Shown here one piece after another: positions 54,019 to 63,016 of a stretch of 64,000 nt of DNA. The translations under genes and the position numbers were made by a program. Source of the stretch: Brevundimonas vesicularis (GTDB taxonomy: Bacteria > Pseudomonadota > Alphaproteobacteria > Caulobacterales > Caulobacteraceae); assembly GCF_014204545.1 (NCBI RefSeq), contig NZ_JACHLJ010000001.1:124001-188000 (forward strand). The letters are read 5' to 3'. Position 1 is the first letter of the stretch. Every line of letters begins with the position of its first letter. The notes under the pieces were generated by a model, which saw nothing but the letters and a program-made list of their open reading frames with translations, was not told where the DNA came from and did not search any database.

Positions 54019-54114
54019 CGGCCGGACCCTAGACGCCTCGCTTCCAAAGGTGAAGGTCGGGGCCTGTAAGTCGTCGCCGATCACCGCTAGGTTCCGCTCG
54101 AAACGAGGGCCCCA

Positions 54115-54657
54115 ATGCAACGCAACAAGATCGACCTCTGGCTCCGCGCCATGAACCCGCTGAAGCTGCCGCGCGGCATGGCCGAGGCCCAGCGTTCGGC
54201 GCGGTCGATGGTGATCGGCCTGGTCATCGCCCTGATCGTCGGCCTGATCCCGACCTGGTGGATGTTCACCTCGGGCTGGTTCGAGACGGCGATGAGCGCG
54301 GAGTACGCCAAGATGGGTTTGTCGGCGGATCAGGCTGCGATGCAACGCGAGTTCATGAAGGTCATGTGGCCCTACTTGATCGCCTCGAGCGCCATCTTCT
54401 CCGTCCTGCTCTACGGCGTCTTGGCGGTGGTTCAGTGGCGCATGATGACGCGCGCCATACCGATCATAATGCTGGCGGTAATCGCCTACAGCGTGGTGGC
54501 CAATCTTGGCATGCGGCTACTGAGGACCATGCCGTCGCCGGACCTTCCGCTGTGGATCAACCTGACGACCTGGCCCGCCATGATCGTGTCAGGCGTGATC
54601 TATGTCGCGTCGCTTCAGGGCGCCATGCTGCTGCATCGCCTGAAGCAGGAGGCGTGA
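54115..54657 (+). CDS. Four-helix hypothetical membrane protein
   Basis: A 180-residue protein with hydrophobic helices near 32-52, 85-107, 113-130 and 150-170 (for example SMVIGLVIALIVGLIPTWWM and IIMLAVIAYSVVANLGM). The short soluble loop between helices 1 and 2 is Met-rich. No family recognised. It is divergent from the M20 gene and coupled to the arsC-like gene by a TGATG. Confidence 0.65.
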   Translation: MQRNKIDLWLRAMNPLKLPRGMAEAQRSARSMVIGLVIALIVGLIPTWWMFTSGWFETAMSAEYAKMGLSADQAAMQREFMKVMWPYLIASSAIFSVLLYGVLAVVQWRMMTRAIPIIMLAVIAYSVVANLGMRLLRTMPSPDLPLWINLTTWPAMIVSGVIYVASLQGAMLLHRLKQEA

Positions 54658-54998
54658 TGTCGGTCGTCCTCTACCACAATCCGAAATGCAGCACGTCACG
54701 CAACGCCTTGGCTCTGCTGCGCGAGCAGGGCGTCGAGCCGACGGTGGTCGAATATCTGAAGACCGGATGGGACCGCGAAACGCTTGAGCGATTGGCGTCC
54801 AGAACCGGCGTCGGTTTGTCCGGCCTGCTGCGTAAAAAGGAGGCAGACGCCAAGGCTCTGCTAGACGCCGGCGCAGATGACGAAGCCATACTGGCCGCAG
54901 TGATCGCTCAGCCGATCCTGATCGAACGTCCGATCGTCGAGACGGGCAAGAGCGCCGTGATCGGCCGCCCGGTCGAGCGGGTGCTGGAGATTCTTTAG
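54657..54998 (+). CDS. arsC: Arsenate reductase, glutaredoxin-coupled ArsC family
   Basis: A 113-residue thioredoxin-fold protein. LYHNPKCSTSRNAL carries the catalytic Cys11; QPILIERPIVETGKSAVIGRP has the conserved arginine residues that bind the oxyanion. It reduces arsenate to arsenite with glutathione/glutaredoxin. No arsB or acr3 pump is adjacent, so this may be a stand-alone housekeeping copy. ATG overlaps the upstream stop. Confidence 0.9.
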   Translation: MSVVLYHNPKCSTSRNALALLREQGVEPTVVEYLKTGWDRETLERLASRTGVGLSGLLRKKEADAKALLDAGADDEAILAAVIAQPILIERPIVETGKSAVIGRPVERVLEIL

Positions 54999-55310
54999 CC
55001 TCCGGCTGACGGGTTGCGCCTCGCAGCCAGCACAGGTGCAGAGACAAACCTACGTCTTTTCCGTGGCTTGAAGGCTGGGATCGGCTTTTATCTGAGCGCG
55101 ATGTCGAACGGGCTTATATTCGGCGCCCGGTCTTTGACATCGCCAACCCCAGACGAGACGCTGTGACTGCTGCGGTAGAATTGCACGTCGTAGCGCAGTG
55201 CAATTCGCCCAAACCTTTTTAATCCATGGAAACAACCGCGCGCTGGTCGAATTGCACGCCGTTGCACGATTTATGGCCCGTGCAATTAAGCTGTGCATGG
55301 GGCGCCGCAC
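54999..55310. repeat. Gene-free stretch with two inverted pairs of GAATTGCAC
   Basis: A 312-base intergenic region between convergent arsC and tamB, lower in GC than its surroundings. GAATTGCAC occurs at 55178-55186 and 55249-55257, its complement GTGCAATTC at 55198-55206 and GTGCAATTA at 55280-55288, with a partial GTTGCAC at 55261-55267. The first pair has an 11-base spacer. No open frame with coding character is visible. Confidence 0.6.
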
Positions 55311-58300
55311 CTACCGGTTGCGGCCGCCCCGGTTCGGACGACGGTCGCCCGCCTCGCGGCTTTCGTGACGCCAGCGGATCGCCAGACTGGTCTGGCCCTG
55401 GCCGCCGAACTGCGAGGCGATGGCGACGTTGCGCCGAGGCTGCCATTCGACCTTGACCGCCGCACCGTTCTGACCGCCGCCGATGACCTCCAGATAGACG
55501 TCGTCGGTGATGTAGCGCCCACCCGCGACCGTGACCGCAGACGCGTCGCCGCCGAACGACAGCCGGTCCAGCCCCGCCAGTTCGCGCAGGTTGCCGATCA
55601 CGTCGAATCCGCCGCCGCCCGCCAGGGCCGCGACCCCGGCCGCCAGCTGCGCCGCCTCGAAGGCCGACAGCTGCGACGCCGACCGTCCGAACAACACCTG
55701 CGACAGGATTTCGTCCTGGGGCAGGGACGGGGTGGAGGTCAGGGCGATCTTCGGTTCGGCGGCCGTTCCGGTGACGTTGATCGAGGCGGTCAGGGCCGCG
55801 TCCTCACGCGTCGCCGCCAGGTTCAGACGGATTTGCTTGGGATCGGTGGACAGGGTGACGCGTCCGGTGTCGTCGAACACAAACCGCTTGCCCGCGAACT
55901 CATAATCGCCGCGCACCACATTGGCCGTCCCGGTCAGCTGCGGCTGGGCGATCGTGCCGCGCACCCGGGCGTTCACGTCCAGGATCACGTTCAGGCCGCG
56001 ACCGTTGACCCGCACCTTGCCGCCGCTGGATCGCAGGACGATGTCCATGCCGATCTGCGGGCCGCGCGCCTTCTGCTCGGTCTCCTCCGGATCGCCGCCG
56101 GGACGATTGATCTCGACCACATCCATCGAGACGATGCCGGTCGCGCCGGGCAGTTCCGGTTCGATCTTGGCCTCGTCGATATCGATCCGGCCGCCCAGCT
56201 GAATATTGCCGTCGGCGCCGCGAACGATGGTGATCGGGCCCGAGGCGCGCGCCTCGGCGATATCGTTGTCGATGACCCGGAAGCGGTTCAGCATCAGTTG
56301 CGCGTTCGATCCCGACCCCTGGCGCAGACCGATGCGGCCCTGGCCGGACACTGTGCCGCCCTTGCCGTCATTGGCCGTAAAGGTCTCGATCTGGGCGGCC
56401 GTGTCATCGAAGCGCGTCCGCAGCGTCAGGTCGCTCAGCACCAAACCGACCGCATTCTCGCGATAGGAGCCTTGGCTCAGATCGAACCGGCCGTTCAGAC
56501 GCGGCGCGTTCAGCGTCCCGCCGATCGTCGCCTGACCCGCCACCTGACCGGCCAGGCTGCGGTCGCCGCCCAGGAACAGGTCCCAGATCGGCTGGATCTG
56601 GCCGTTGATCGACACCCGGCCCGACATCTCGCGCGTCCGGGCGATGGCCAGCCGCAGCGGCGCGGCCGAGGCCTCGACCGGCAGGACGACGTCAGCCGAG
56701 GCCTGAACCGCGCCCTCGTCGACGGCCGTCGCCTTGATGCTCAACCGGTCGCCCGCCAGGGTGGCGTCTACGCGTCCGTCGACGGCCAGGCCTCGCGGAG
56801 CATCAATGCTGCGCACGTTCTGGAGCGCGATATTGGCTGTGCCCGACAGGTCGCTGCCGGCGCCGCGCAGGGCGATTTGACCGGTCACGCTGCCGCGTAG
56901 TTCAGGCGAGATGGAGCCCAGATCGACCCGCGTGAGGTCGGCCTGGATCGCGGCGCCGCGCGCATCCTGACGCAGGTCGGCCAGCAGCACGCCGCCGCCC
57001 ACGCCCAGATCCAGATGCGCCGTGCGGGTGGCGCCGTTCAGGGTGATCGAGGCGGGACTGCGGGTCGTGAAGGCCACCTCGCGCACCCGGCCGCCGCCGC
57101 GAAGCGTCAGACCGTGCGTCGTATTCTGCCGGGAATAGACGCCCGTGCCGTTGAATTGGGCCGGGTTGGGGCCGCCCACGTCTAGCGCCAGGGTGAAGGG
57201 CAGGTTGTTCAGCGTGCCGCGCCCGTCCAGATCCAGATTGCGAATGATCCAGCTCTGACCCGCCAGCCGGACATTGCGACCGCTGACGTCCAGAATGGCG
57301 CTGTCCGATCCGCCGCCGTCGGTCAGCCGCACCCGTCCGTTGGCTTCGCCCGAAGCCAGGAAGGCCCCCGCGCGCGCCGAGAAGGTCAGGTCCGCGCTGG
57401 AGGGAATGCTGTCGGACAGGGCGATGGAGCCCCTGGCCGTCACGCCGCCGGCGTCCACGTCCAGATCGCTCAATCGGATGCGCTTGCCGCCCAGGAAGAA
57501 GTTGCCCGAGGCGCGCGCCGGACCATAGTTCGAGCCGCTGACCACCGAAATCCGCCCGTCCGACGCATCTGCGCCCTTGCGGAAGCTGAGCGTCAGGTCG
57601 GCGTTTTTCAGCGTCAGAGCGCCGGCCGTGACCTGCTGGAAGCCGGCAGTCAGATCGACGCGCGGCTGGGCCAGTGTGCCGGTCAGGGCGCCGCGTCCGT
57701 TCATGTCGCCGCCGATCTCGACCGGCCCGGCCGCGAACGGGCCACGCGCGTTCCAGTCCAGCGCCAGCCTCAGCTTACCAGCTGTTTCGATAATGCCCTT
57801 GGCCCCCGCGCGACCGGCCGCGCCGGTCAGTTCACCGCGCTCGACCTCGATGCGTCCGCCGTTCAGCTTGCCGGCCAGTTGCAGGCGCGGCGTCTTGCCG
57901 AGCAGGCGATCCAGTTCGTCCAGACCCACAGTCAGGTTGCGGCCCCGTCCGTCGAAGTTCAGCATCCACGGCGCGCCGGCCCGCGCCGACGAGGCCCGGA
58001 TCGGACCGCCGAAGGCGCCGCGCGCGTCAGGCAGCACGCGCCTAGCGTCGGTCAGTTGCGCCTCGCCGCGGAAGTTCATCCCGCCCAGCAGATTGCGCGA
58101 GCCCGAGCCATTCAGCGTCAGGCCCTGGCCCTGCAGATCGACCTTGGTCAGCAGGATGGCGCCGTCCTTCATCCGCGCCGCCTTCATCTGCACGCGCGGG
58201 GCGGGACCTAAGAGGCCGCCGATGATGCCTTCGCCCGATCCGCCGTTCGCGCGAATGTCGCCGTCCAGATCGATGCGGCCGTTTTTGACCGCGACGTTCA

Positions 58301-59549
58301 GCGGTCCGGCGATGCGCGTGGCGCGATAGCTGGCGACATTGGCGTTCAAGAGGGTGACCTGGCCGTCCAGCGTCCAGGTCTGGGCGTCGCCCTTGAACAG
58401 GCCGGAATAGGCCGCAGGTCCCGCCACATCGGACCCGACCAGCCGGCTCAGCGAGGCCGTCTGAATATTCAGACTGATTCCGTCGGGCGAGCTGCGATCG
58501 GAGTTGCGGATCAGGCCGCGCGCCTCGGACTGGACGTTGTCGGAAAGCAGCTTCCACGCCACGCCCTGGCTGGCCTTGTCCGGCGTAGGAACCATGGCGA
58601 AGCCGAACCGCGCGGTGCGGCCGATCTTGGTCACGAAGGGTGCCAGCAGGTCCGAGTTGCTGAAGTCGGCGAAGCCCGCGACGCGAGAGCCCTTGGCGCC
58701 GAAATGGCCCTGGACGATCAGGGGGACGAACTGTCCCGTCTGAACCCGCGCATTGACGACGTCGGCGTTCAGAACCGCAACCGCCGAGAAGGGCTGATCG
58801 GGCGAATAGCCCAAGGCCCCCGCCAGCGGTCCGCCCTGAGCCTCATTGGCGCGCAGATTCAGGCGCGTGTCTTCCAGCTTGCCGCCGAAGGTCGCCGCCA
58901 GACGCAGGAAGTCACCCGGCCGGTTCAGGCTGTCGGCGTTGACCGTCGCGCTCTTGGCGCCCGTGCGTGGCAGGCTTGCGTTCCCCGACAGGCTCCAGCG
59001 GCCGTATTCCTTTGAGAAGCCTTCCATCAGTTCGATGTTGGCCGCGAACTTGTCGATGCGGACCGAGATCGGCTGGGGGCTGGGCGGCTCGCCGGTGGGC
59101 GGCTCGACCACGGGCCGACGCAGGACGCGAATGGTCTCGGCCTTGATGTCGTTCGCATGGAAGCTGCGGCCCAGCAGGGCCAGATACGACCAGTCCATGC
59201 TGAGGTTGTTCGCCTCCAGCCAGATGCCCTGACTGTCGGCCAATGTGATGCGGTCGATGGTGAAGTCGCTGAGCAAGTCGCCCTTCAGCCCATAGACCTT
59301 CAGCCGGCCGTAGCGGCTGATCTTCAGGTCCTGAAGCCGTTGCAGCACCATTTTGCGACCGCCGTCCGAGGCGATGTAGTAGCGCCCCCCGACCAGGGCG
59401 GCGGCGATCAGCACCAGCAGTCCGGCCAACACCACGCCCAGGCCCAGGGCGATGCGTCTGAGCAGCCTGCGACGCGGCTTTGCGGGCCGCGCGGCCTTGG
59501 CCGGCGTCGCTGCGTTTTCAGGCGGGGCTTCGGGCGGTGTATCGGTCAA
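55311..59549 (-). CDS. tamB: Translocation and assembly module protein TamB
   Basis: A 1412-residue AsmA-like envelope protein. One N-terminal membrane helix (LGVVLAGLLVLIAAALVGGRYY, about 35-56) is followed by a very long beta-rich periplasmic region and the C-terminal TamB/DUF490 domain (about 1050-1395; PGATGIVSMDVVEINRPG, LPQDEILSQVLFGRSASQLSAFEAAQLA, the family signature region split here, and KVEWQPRRNVAIASQFG). It bridges inner and outer membranes with TamA for barrel-protein insertion and lipid transfer. Large size is usual. Confidence 0.95.
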   Translation of the reverse strand: MTDTPPEAPPENAATPAKAARPAKPRRRLLRRIALGLGVVLAGLLVLIAAALVGGRYYIASDGGRKMVLQRLQDLKISRYGRLKVYGLKGDLLSDFTIDRITLADSQGIWLEANNLSMDWSYLALLGRSFHANDIKAETIRVLRRPVVEPPTGEPPSPQPISVRIDKFAANIELMEGFSKEYGRWSLSGNASLPRTGAKSATVNADSLNRPGDFLRLAATFGGKLEDTRLNLRANEAQGGPLAGALGYSPDQPFSAVAVLNADVVNARVQTGQFVPLIVQGHFGAKGSRVAGFADFSNSDLLAPFVTKIGRTARFGFAMVPTPDKASQGVAWKLLSDNVQSEARGLIRNSDRSSPDGISLNIQTASLSRLVGSDVAGPAAYSGLFKGDAQTWTLDGQVTLLNANVASYRATRIAGPLNVAVKNGRIDLDGDIRANGGSGEGIIGGLLGPAPRVQMKAARMKDGAILLTKVDLQGQGLTLNGSGSRNLLGGMNFRGEAQLTDARRVLPDARGAFGGPIRASSARAGAPWMLNFDGRGRNLTVGLDELDRLLGKTPRLQLAGKLNGGRIEVERGELTGAAGRAGAKGIIETAGKLRLALDWNARGPFAAGPVEIGGDMNGRGALTGTLAQPRVDLTAGFQQVTAGALTLKNADLTLSFRKGADASDGRISVVSGSNYGPARASGNFFLGGKRIRLSDLDVDAGGVTARGSIALSDSIPSSADLTFSARAGAFLASGEANGRVRLTDGGGSDSAILDVSGRNVRLAGQSWIIRNLDLDGRGTLNNLPFTLALDVGGPNPAQFNGTGVYSRQNTTHGLTLRGGGRVREVAFTTRSPASITLNGATRTAHLDLGVGGGVLLADLRQDARGAAIQADLTRVDLGSISPELRGSVTGQIALRGAGSDLSGTANIALQNVRSIDAPRGLAVDGRVDATLAGDRLSIKATAVDEGAVQASADVVLPVEASAAPLRLAIARTREMSGRVSINGQIQPIWDLFLGGDRSLAGQVAGQATIGGTLNAPRLNGRFDLSQGSYRENAVGLVLSDLTLRTRFDDTAAQIETFTANDGKGGTVSGQGRIGLRQGSGSNAQLMLNRFRVIDNDIAEARASGPITIVRGADGNIQLGGRIDIDEAKIEPELPGATGIVSMDVVEINRPGGDPEETEQKARGPQIGMDIVLRSSGGKVRVNGRGLNVILDVNARVRGTIAQPQLTGTANVVRGDYEFAGKRFVFDDTGRVTLSTDPKQIRLNLAATREDAALTASINVTGTAAEPKIALTSTPSLPQDEILSQVLFGRSASQLSAFEAAQLAAGVAALAGGGGFDVIGNLRELAGLDRLSFGGDASAVTVAGGRYITDDVYLEVIGGGQNGAAVKVEWQPRRNVAIASQFGGQGQTSLAIRWRHESREAGDRRPNRGGRNR

Positions 59550-61336
59550 AACGCCTGCCCGATGCTGATATAGATCTGGAAGGCGGAATCGCCCTCGCGC
59601 TTGTTGAGCGGCATGGCGACATCCGCCCGGATTGGCCCGAACGGCAGCATGTAGCGCACGCCCACGCCCGCGCCGTAGCGCATGTTGGTCAGGTTCGGCG
59701 TCTCCTGGAATCCAACGGACCCGGCATCGACGAAGGCGACGGCCTGGAAACTCTGACCGATCGACTGGCGCACCTCGAACGAGGTTTCGAACAGCGACAG
59801 ACCGCCCCGCGGCGTGCCGTCCGGCAGCTGCGGATTGACGTTCTGGTACGAATAGCCCCGCACCGAACCCCCGCCGCCGGAATAGAACAGACGGTCGGCC
59901 GGCACGTTCAGCTCGCTGCCGCCGACGATGGAGCCGATCTTCATCCGCCCGGCCAGGATGGTGCGATCACCCGCGACCGGGAAGTAAGCGGTGCCCTGCG
60001 TTTCGGTGCGCAGGAAGAGGATGTTGCTCTCGCCGGTCACCGCCGTCGGCTGAACCGCCAGATTGACCCGCCAGCCCTTGGTTCGGTTCAGCGGATCGTT
60101 GGAGCGGTCGATGTAGGCGCTGGTCCGCGCGGTGATGATGGCCAGATCGCGGTCGAAGGTCACGCGCTGCGGCGGCAGGGTGGTGAAGTCGTAGCGAGTC
60201 TCGCTGTAGCGCCCGGCGTCCAGCCCGATTCCGTAGTTGAAATAGGAGGTCTTGCCGATCCGCTGTTGCAAGTCGGCGTACAGAACCACGGCGGTGCGCA
60301 AATAGGCGTCGGTGTCTTCGTTGACCACCGCCGCGCCCAGTTTGAGCGTCCGGCCGGGCCGACGCCAGTGCGGCAGAGACAGGTCGGCGCCGATCCGGCT
60401 GTCGATGTCAGCCAGTCGCGCCTCCAGCCTCAGGGTGTCGGCGCGGCCGAAGCGATTGTAGCGGGTCTGGATCACGTCCACGCCCGCGCCCTCGGCCGTC
60501 GACCAGGTGGCGCCGGCCTCCAGCACGCGACGGGGGCGGTCCTGCAGGCTGACCACGACCGGGCGATGACCATCGGCGGTGATCTGGTCCAGCGGCGACA
60601 GCGCGACGCTGACGCCGTCATAGACGCCGGTGTCCAGCAGCCGGCGTTCCAGCTCCGCGACCATCTCAGGATCGTAACGATCGCCCTCGTTCCACGGCGC
60701 CAGGCCCGCGACCCACGCTGGATTAGTGCGGCCCTGGCTGGTCAGGCGCACGCCGTCCAGACGCACCAGCGCACCAGAGGCGATGCGATACTCGGGTGCG
60801 ACGGTGAATGCCGCGTGATCCACCACCACACGGCGCGGATTGGCCTTGGCGTCGGCATACCCGTCACGCACCAACACCGCCACGGCCCGACCTTCGCCGG
60901 ATATGACGTCTGCCGCTCTACCTGGATCGCCCGCCTTCAACGCGATCGCAGTCTTGGCCTTGTCCGCCGCCTCGGCCTCCGGCGCGGGATCAGCCCACTG
61001 GATCGTCGGATCGGTCAGCAGAAAACGGCGTCCCGGTTCGACCGAGACCACCGCGATCGGCGTCTCCTCGCCCTCGACGATGTCTTCGACGACCGGTTGA
61101 TAGTAGCCTTCGGACCGCAGCAGGGCGGTCGCCGAGGTCACGGCGCTCTCGGCGCGACGACGGGCCTCGAAGCGGCTGGCCGGCGCGCCGTCAACCTCGC
61201 CCACGGCCCGCTCCAGCGCCCGCCGCAGATCGCCGTCCATGTCGCCCCGAATCTGCGCGCGAGGTTCCGCCGCCGCTGCATGGGCGCAGGCCGAAAACGC
61301 CGCGAGGGCGACCAGGAGGGTAGGCCTGAACGTCAA
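59546..61336 (-). CDS. tamA: Outer-membrane assembly protein TamA (BamA/Omp85 family)
   Basis: A 596-residue Omp85 protein: signal peptide (LVALAAFSACAHAAAAEP), three POTRA domains (about 25-260) and a 16-strand barrel (about 270-596) whose last residues end in Phe (YISIGQAF). The L6 motif region GGGSVRGYSYQNV is present (about 445-457). ATGA overlap with tamB shows an operon. Confidence 0.94.
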   Translation of the reverse strand: MTFRPTLLVALAAFSACAHAAAAEPRAQIRGDMDGDLRRALERAVGEVDGAPASRFEARRRAESAVTSATALLRSEGYYQPVVEDIVEGEETPIAVVSVEPGRRFLLTDPTIQWADPAPEAEAADKAKTAIALKAGDPGRAADVISGEGRAVAVLVRDGYADAKANPRRVVVDHAAFTVAPEYRIASGALVRLDGVRLTSQGRTNPAWVAGLAPWNEGDRYDPEMVAELERRLLDTGVYDGVSVALSPLDQITADGHRPVVVSLQDRPRRVLEAGATWSTAEGAGVDVIQTRYNRFGRADTLRLEARLADIDSRIGADLSLPHWRRPGRTLKLGAAVVNEDTDAYLRTAVVLYADLQQRIGKTSYFNYGIGLDAGRYSETRYDFTTLPPQRVTFDRDLAIITARTSAYIDRSNDPLNRTKGWRVNLAVQPTAVTGESNILFLRTETQGTAYFPVAGDRTILAGRMKIGSIVGGSELNVPADRLFYSGGGGSVRGYSYQNVNPQLPDGTPRGGLSLFETSFEVRQSIGQSFQAVAFVDAGSVGFQETPNLTNMRYGAGVGVRYMLPFGPIRADVAMPLNKREGDSAFQIYISIGQAF

Positions 61337-61380
61337 ACTCGATCTTTCGTCAAAAGGACGCCCCCCGGCATACCTGTTCG

Positions 61381-61644
61381 TCAGTAGAACAGCGTCTCGC
61401 TCTCGGGCTGGACCGACTGTTCAGACGTGCGTTCCTCAGGCGGAAGCGTCGTCGATGGTGGGGGCGTGGGCGTCGGGTCCTGAACCTCGGGCGCAGGCGG
61501 GGGAGCTTCTTCCTTCACCGGCGGGGGCGCCGGCTCGACCGACATCTCGCGATAGTCGTCGTCCGAACGCGAAGGACGATCGTCGCAGGCCGACAGCGCG
61601 AGCACGCTTGCAACGGCGGCCAAGACAAAAATCGAGCGTGTCAT
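61381..61644 (-). CDS. Small proline-rich lipoprotein
   Basis: An 87-residue protein with a lipoprotein signal (AVASVLALSACDDRPS; Cys20) and a Pro/Glu-rich disordered tail (EEAPPPAPEVQDP, TPTPPPSTTLPPEER). No family. It lies just upstream of tamA in the same direction and could share its transcript. Confidence 0.65.
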   Translation of the reverse strand: MTRSIFVLAAVASVLALSACDDRPSRSDDDYREMSVEPAPPPVKEEAPPPAPEVQDPTPTPPPSTTLPPEERTSEQSVQPESETLFY

Positions 61645-61717
61645 GAAAGTCCCCGGTCTCCGCCGATCAAACGCCTGTCGCGCTAAGCTGTTCCCTTAGC
61701 GCCGAAATCTGCGTCGG

Positions 61718-62800
61718 TCATCCTGCGTGATCGGACCATTTTGTGACCATTTGAGCCAAGGTCAGTTCGGACTTGGGGACGGGTGCAGCACTTACGCCGT
61801 CGAAGCGGGGCGCGGGTTGCGGCAGGCCGCCGTGAAACGTTCCCCGCGCCTGATTGTGCGGATGATCCGGCGCCTCGGCCAGGCTGAGCACGGGCGTGAC
61901 ACAGGCTTCGGTGCCGGCGAAATGGGCGCTCCAGTCGTCGCGGTCTCGGCTTGCGAACAGGGCCGCAAGCCGCGCTTGTAGCGTCGGCCAGGCGGCGATG
62001 TCGTATTGAACCGCTTCGGCCGGATCGATCTCCAGGCCGGCCAGCAGCGCGGCGTAGAAACGCGGCTCCAGCGCTGCCACCGCCACGAACCCGCCGTCGC
62101 GACAGGCGTAGCAACGATAGAAGGGCGCACCCCCGTCCAGCAGGTTGGATCCGCGCTGGTCGCTCCACAGTCCCCGACCCCGCAAGGCCTGAAACAGGCC
62201 GCCTAGCAGGGCCGACCCGTCCGTCATGGCGGCGTCGACCACGCGTCCCTTGCCCATCGTCCTGGCCTCCACCAGCGCGGCCAGCACCCCGACCACCAGC
62301 AGCATGGCCCCGCCGCCATAATCCCCGACCAGGTTCAACGGCGGGGAGGGCGGACGATCCGCCTCGCCCATGGCGTGCAGCACGCCGGACAGGCCGATGT
62401 AGTTCAGATCGTGCCCGACCGCGTTCGCCAGCGGCCCCGTCTGGCCCCATCCGGTCACACGTCCGAACACCAGCGCGGGTTTTCGCGCCTGGAGGACGTC
62501 GGGACCATAACCCAATCGCTCCATGACGCCGGGCCGAAAGCCTTCGATCACCGCGTCTGCCCCATCGATCAGCTGCAGGATGCACTCGCGATCGGCCGGT
62601 GATTTCAGATCGACCGGAACCGCCGCTCGTCCCCGATGCAGGACCTCGCCTCCGACCTCGTCGAAGACCGCAGGTCCGGCCGAGGCGTCGCGCGTCAACC
62701 GCACCACCTCCGCCCCCAAGTCCGCCAGCATCATTCCGGCGAAGGTGACCGGCCCTAAGCCGTCGAATTCGATGATGCGGACGCCATTTAACGGTTTCAT
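61718..62800 (-). CDS. CaiB/BaiF family CoA-transferase
   Basis: A 360-residue type III CoA-transferase or alpha-methylacyl-CoA racemase. LADLGAEVVRL, GRAAVPVDLKSPADRE, VIEGFRPGVMERLGYG, and VVDAAMTDGSALLGG with the catalytic Asp are family marks; HDLNYIGLSGVLHAMG favours the racemase-like subgroup. It probably acts in branched-chain or sterol acyl-CoA metabolism. It stands alone. Confidence 0.92.
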   Translation of the reverse strand: MKPLNGVRIIEFDGLGPVTFAGMMLADLGAEVVRLTRDASAGPAVFDEVGGEVLHRGRAAVPVDLKSPADRECILQLIDGADAVIEGFRPGVMERLGYGPDVLQARKPALVFGRVTGWGQTGPLANAVGHDLNYIGLSGVLHAMGEADRPPSPPLNLVGDYGGGAMLLVVGVLAALVEARTMGKGRVVDAAMTDGSALLGGLFQALRGRGLWSDQRGSNLLDGGAPFYRCYACRDGGFVAVAALEPRFYAALLAGLEIDPAEAVQYDIAAWPTLQARLAALFASRDRDDWSAHFAGTEACVTPVLSLAEAPDHPHNQARGTFHGGLPQPAPRFDGVSAAPVPKSELTLAQMVTKWSDHAG

Positions 62801-62894
62801 GCCTAATGAGTAGCAGACCGGGTCTTGACCGGAAGGCCGGATTACAACAGAAGGCGCCCTTCGACGGTTCGGGCCAGCCCGGACGTCGCGCGGT

Positions 62895-62971
62895 GCGTCC
62901 TTAGCTCAGTTGGTTAGAGCATCTGACTTTTAATCAGAGGGTCCTCGGTTCGAGCCCGAGAGGACGTACCA
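62895..62971 (+). tRNA. tRNA-Lys (anticodon TTT)
   Basis: A complete 77-base cloverleaf: acceptor GCGTCCT/AGGACGT (first pair a G-T wobble), D arm GCTC/GAGC, anticodon stem TCTGA/TCAGA with loop CTTTTAA, T arm CTCGG/CCGAG with TTCGAGC, and an encoded CCA end at 62969-62971. Confidence 0.97.
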
Positions 62972-62974
62972 TTT

Positions 62975-62996
62975 AAAGCCCGCTTCGGCGGGCTTT
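62975..62996. terminator. Bidirectional terminator after tRNA-Lys and the histidine kinase
   Basis: AAAGCCCGC at 62975-62983 pairs with GCGGGCTTT at 62988-62996 around a TTCG loop, followed by further T on the plus strand and by TTTAAAT on the minus strand, so it can serve both convergent genes. Confidence 0.88.
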
Positions 62997-63016
62997 TTGC
63001 TGTCCGGGCCTTGCCT

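Noticed and set aside
55293..56900. A 535-codon plus-strand frame over the 3' part of tamB
   Set aside because: It is antisense to a clear TamB domain and shows no family-like sequence.
62895..62971. tRNA-Lys as an attachment site for a mobile element
   Set aside because: No integrase or phage gene is adjacent and no partial repeat of the tRNA end is seen in the window.
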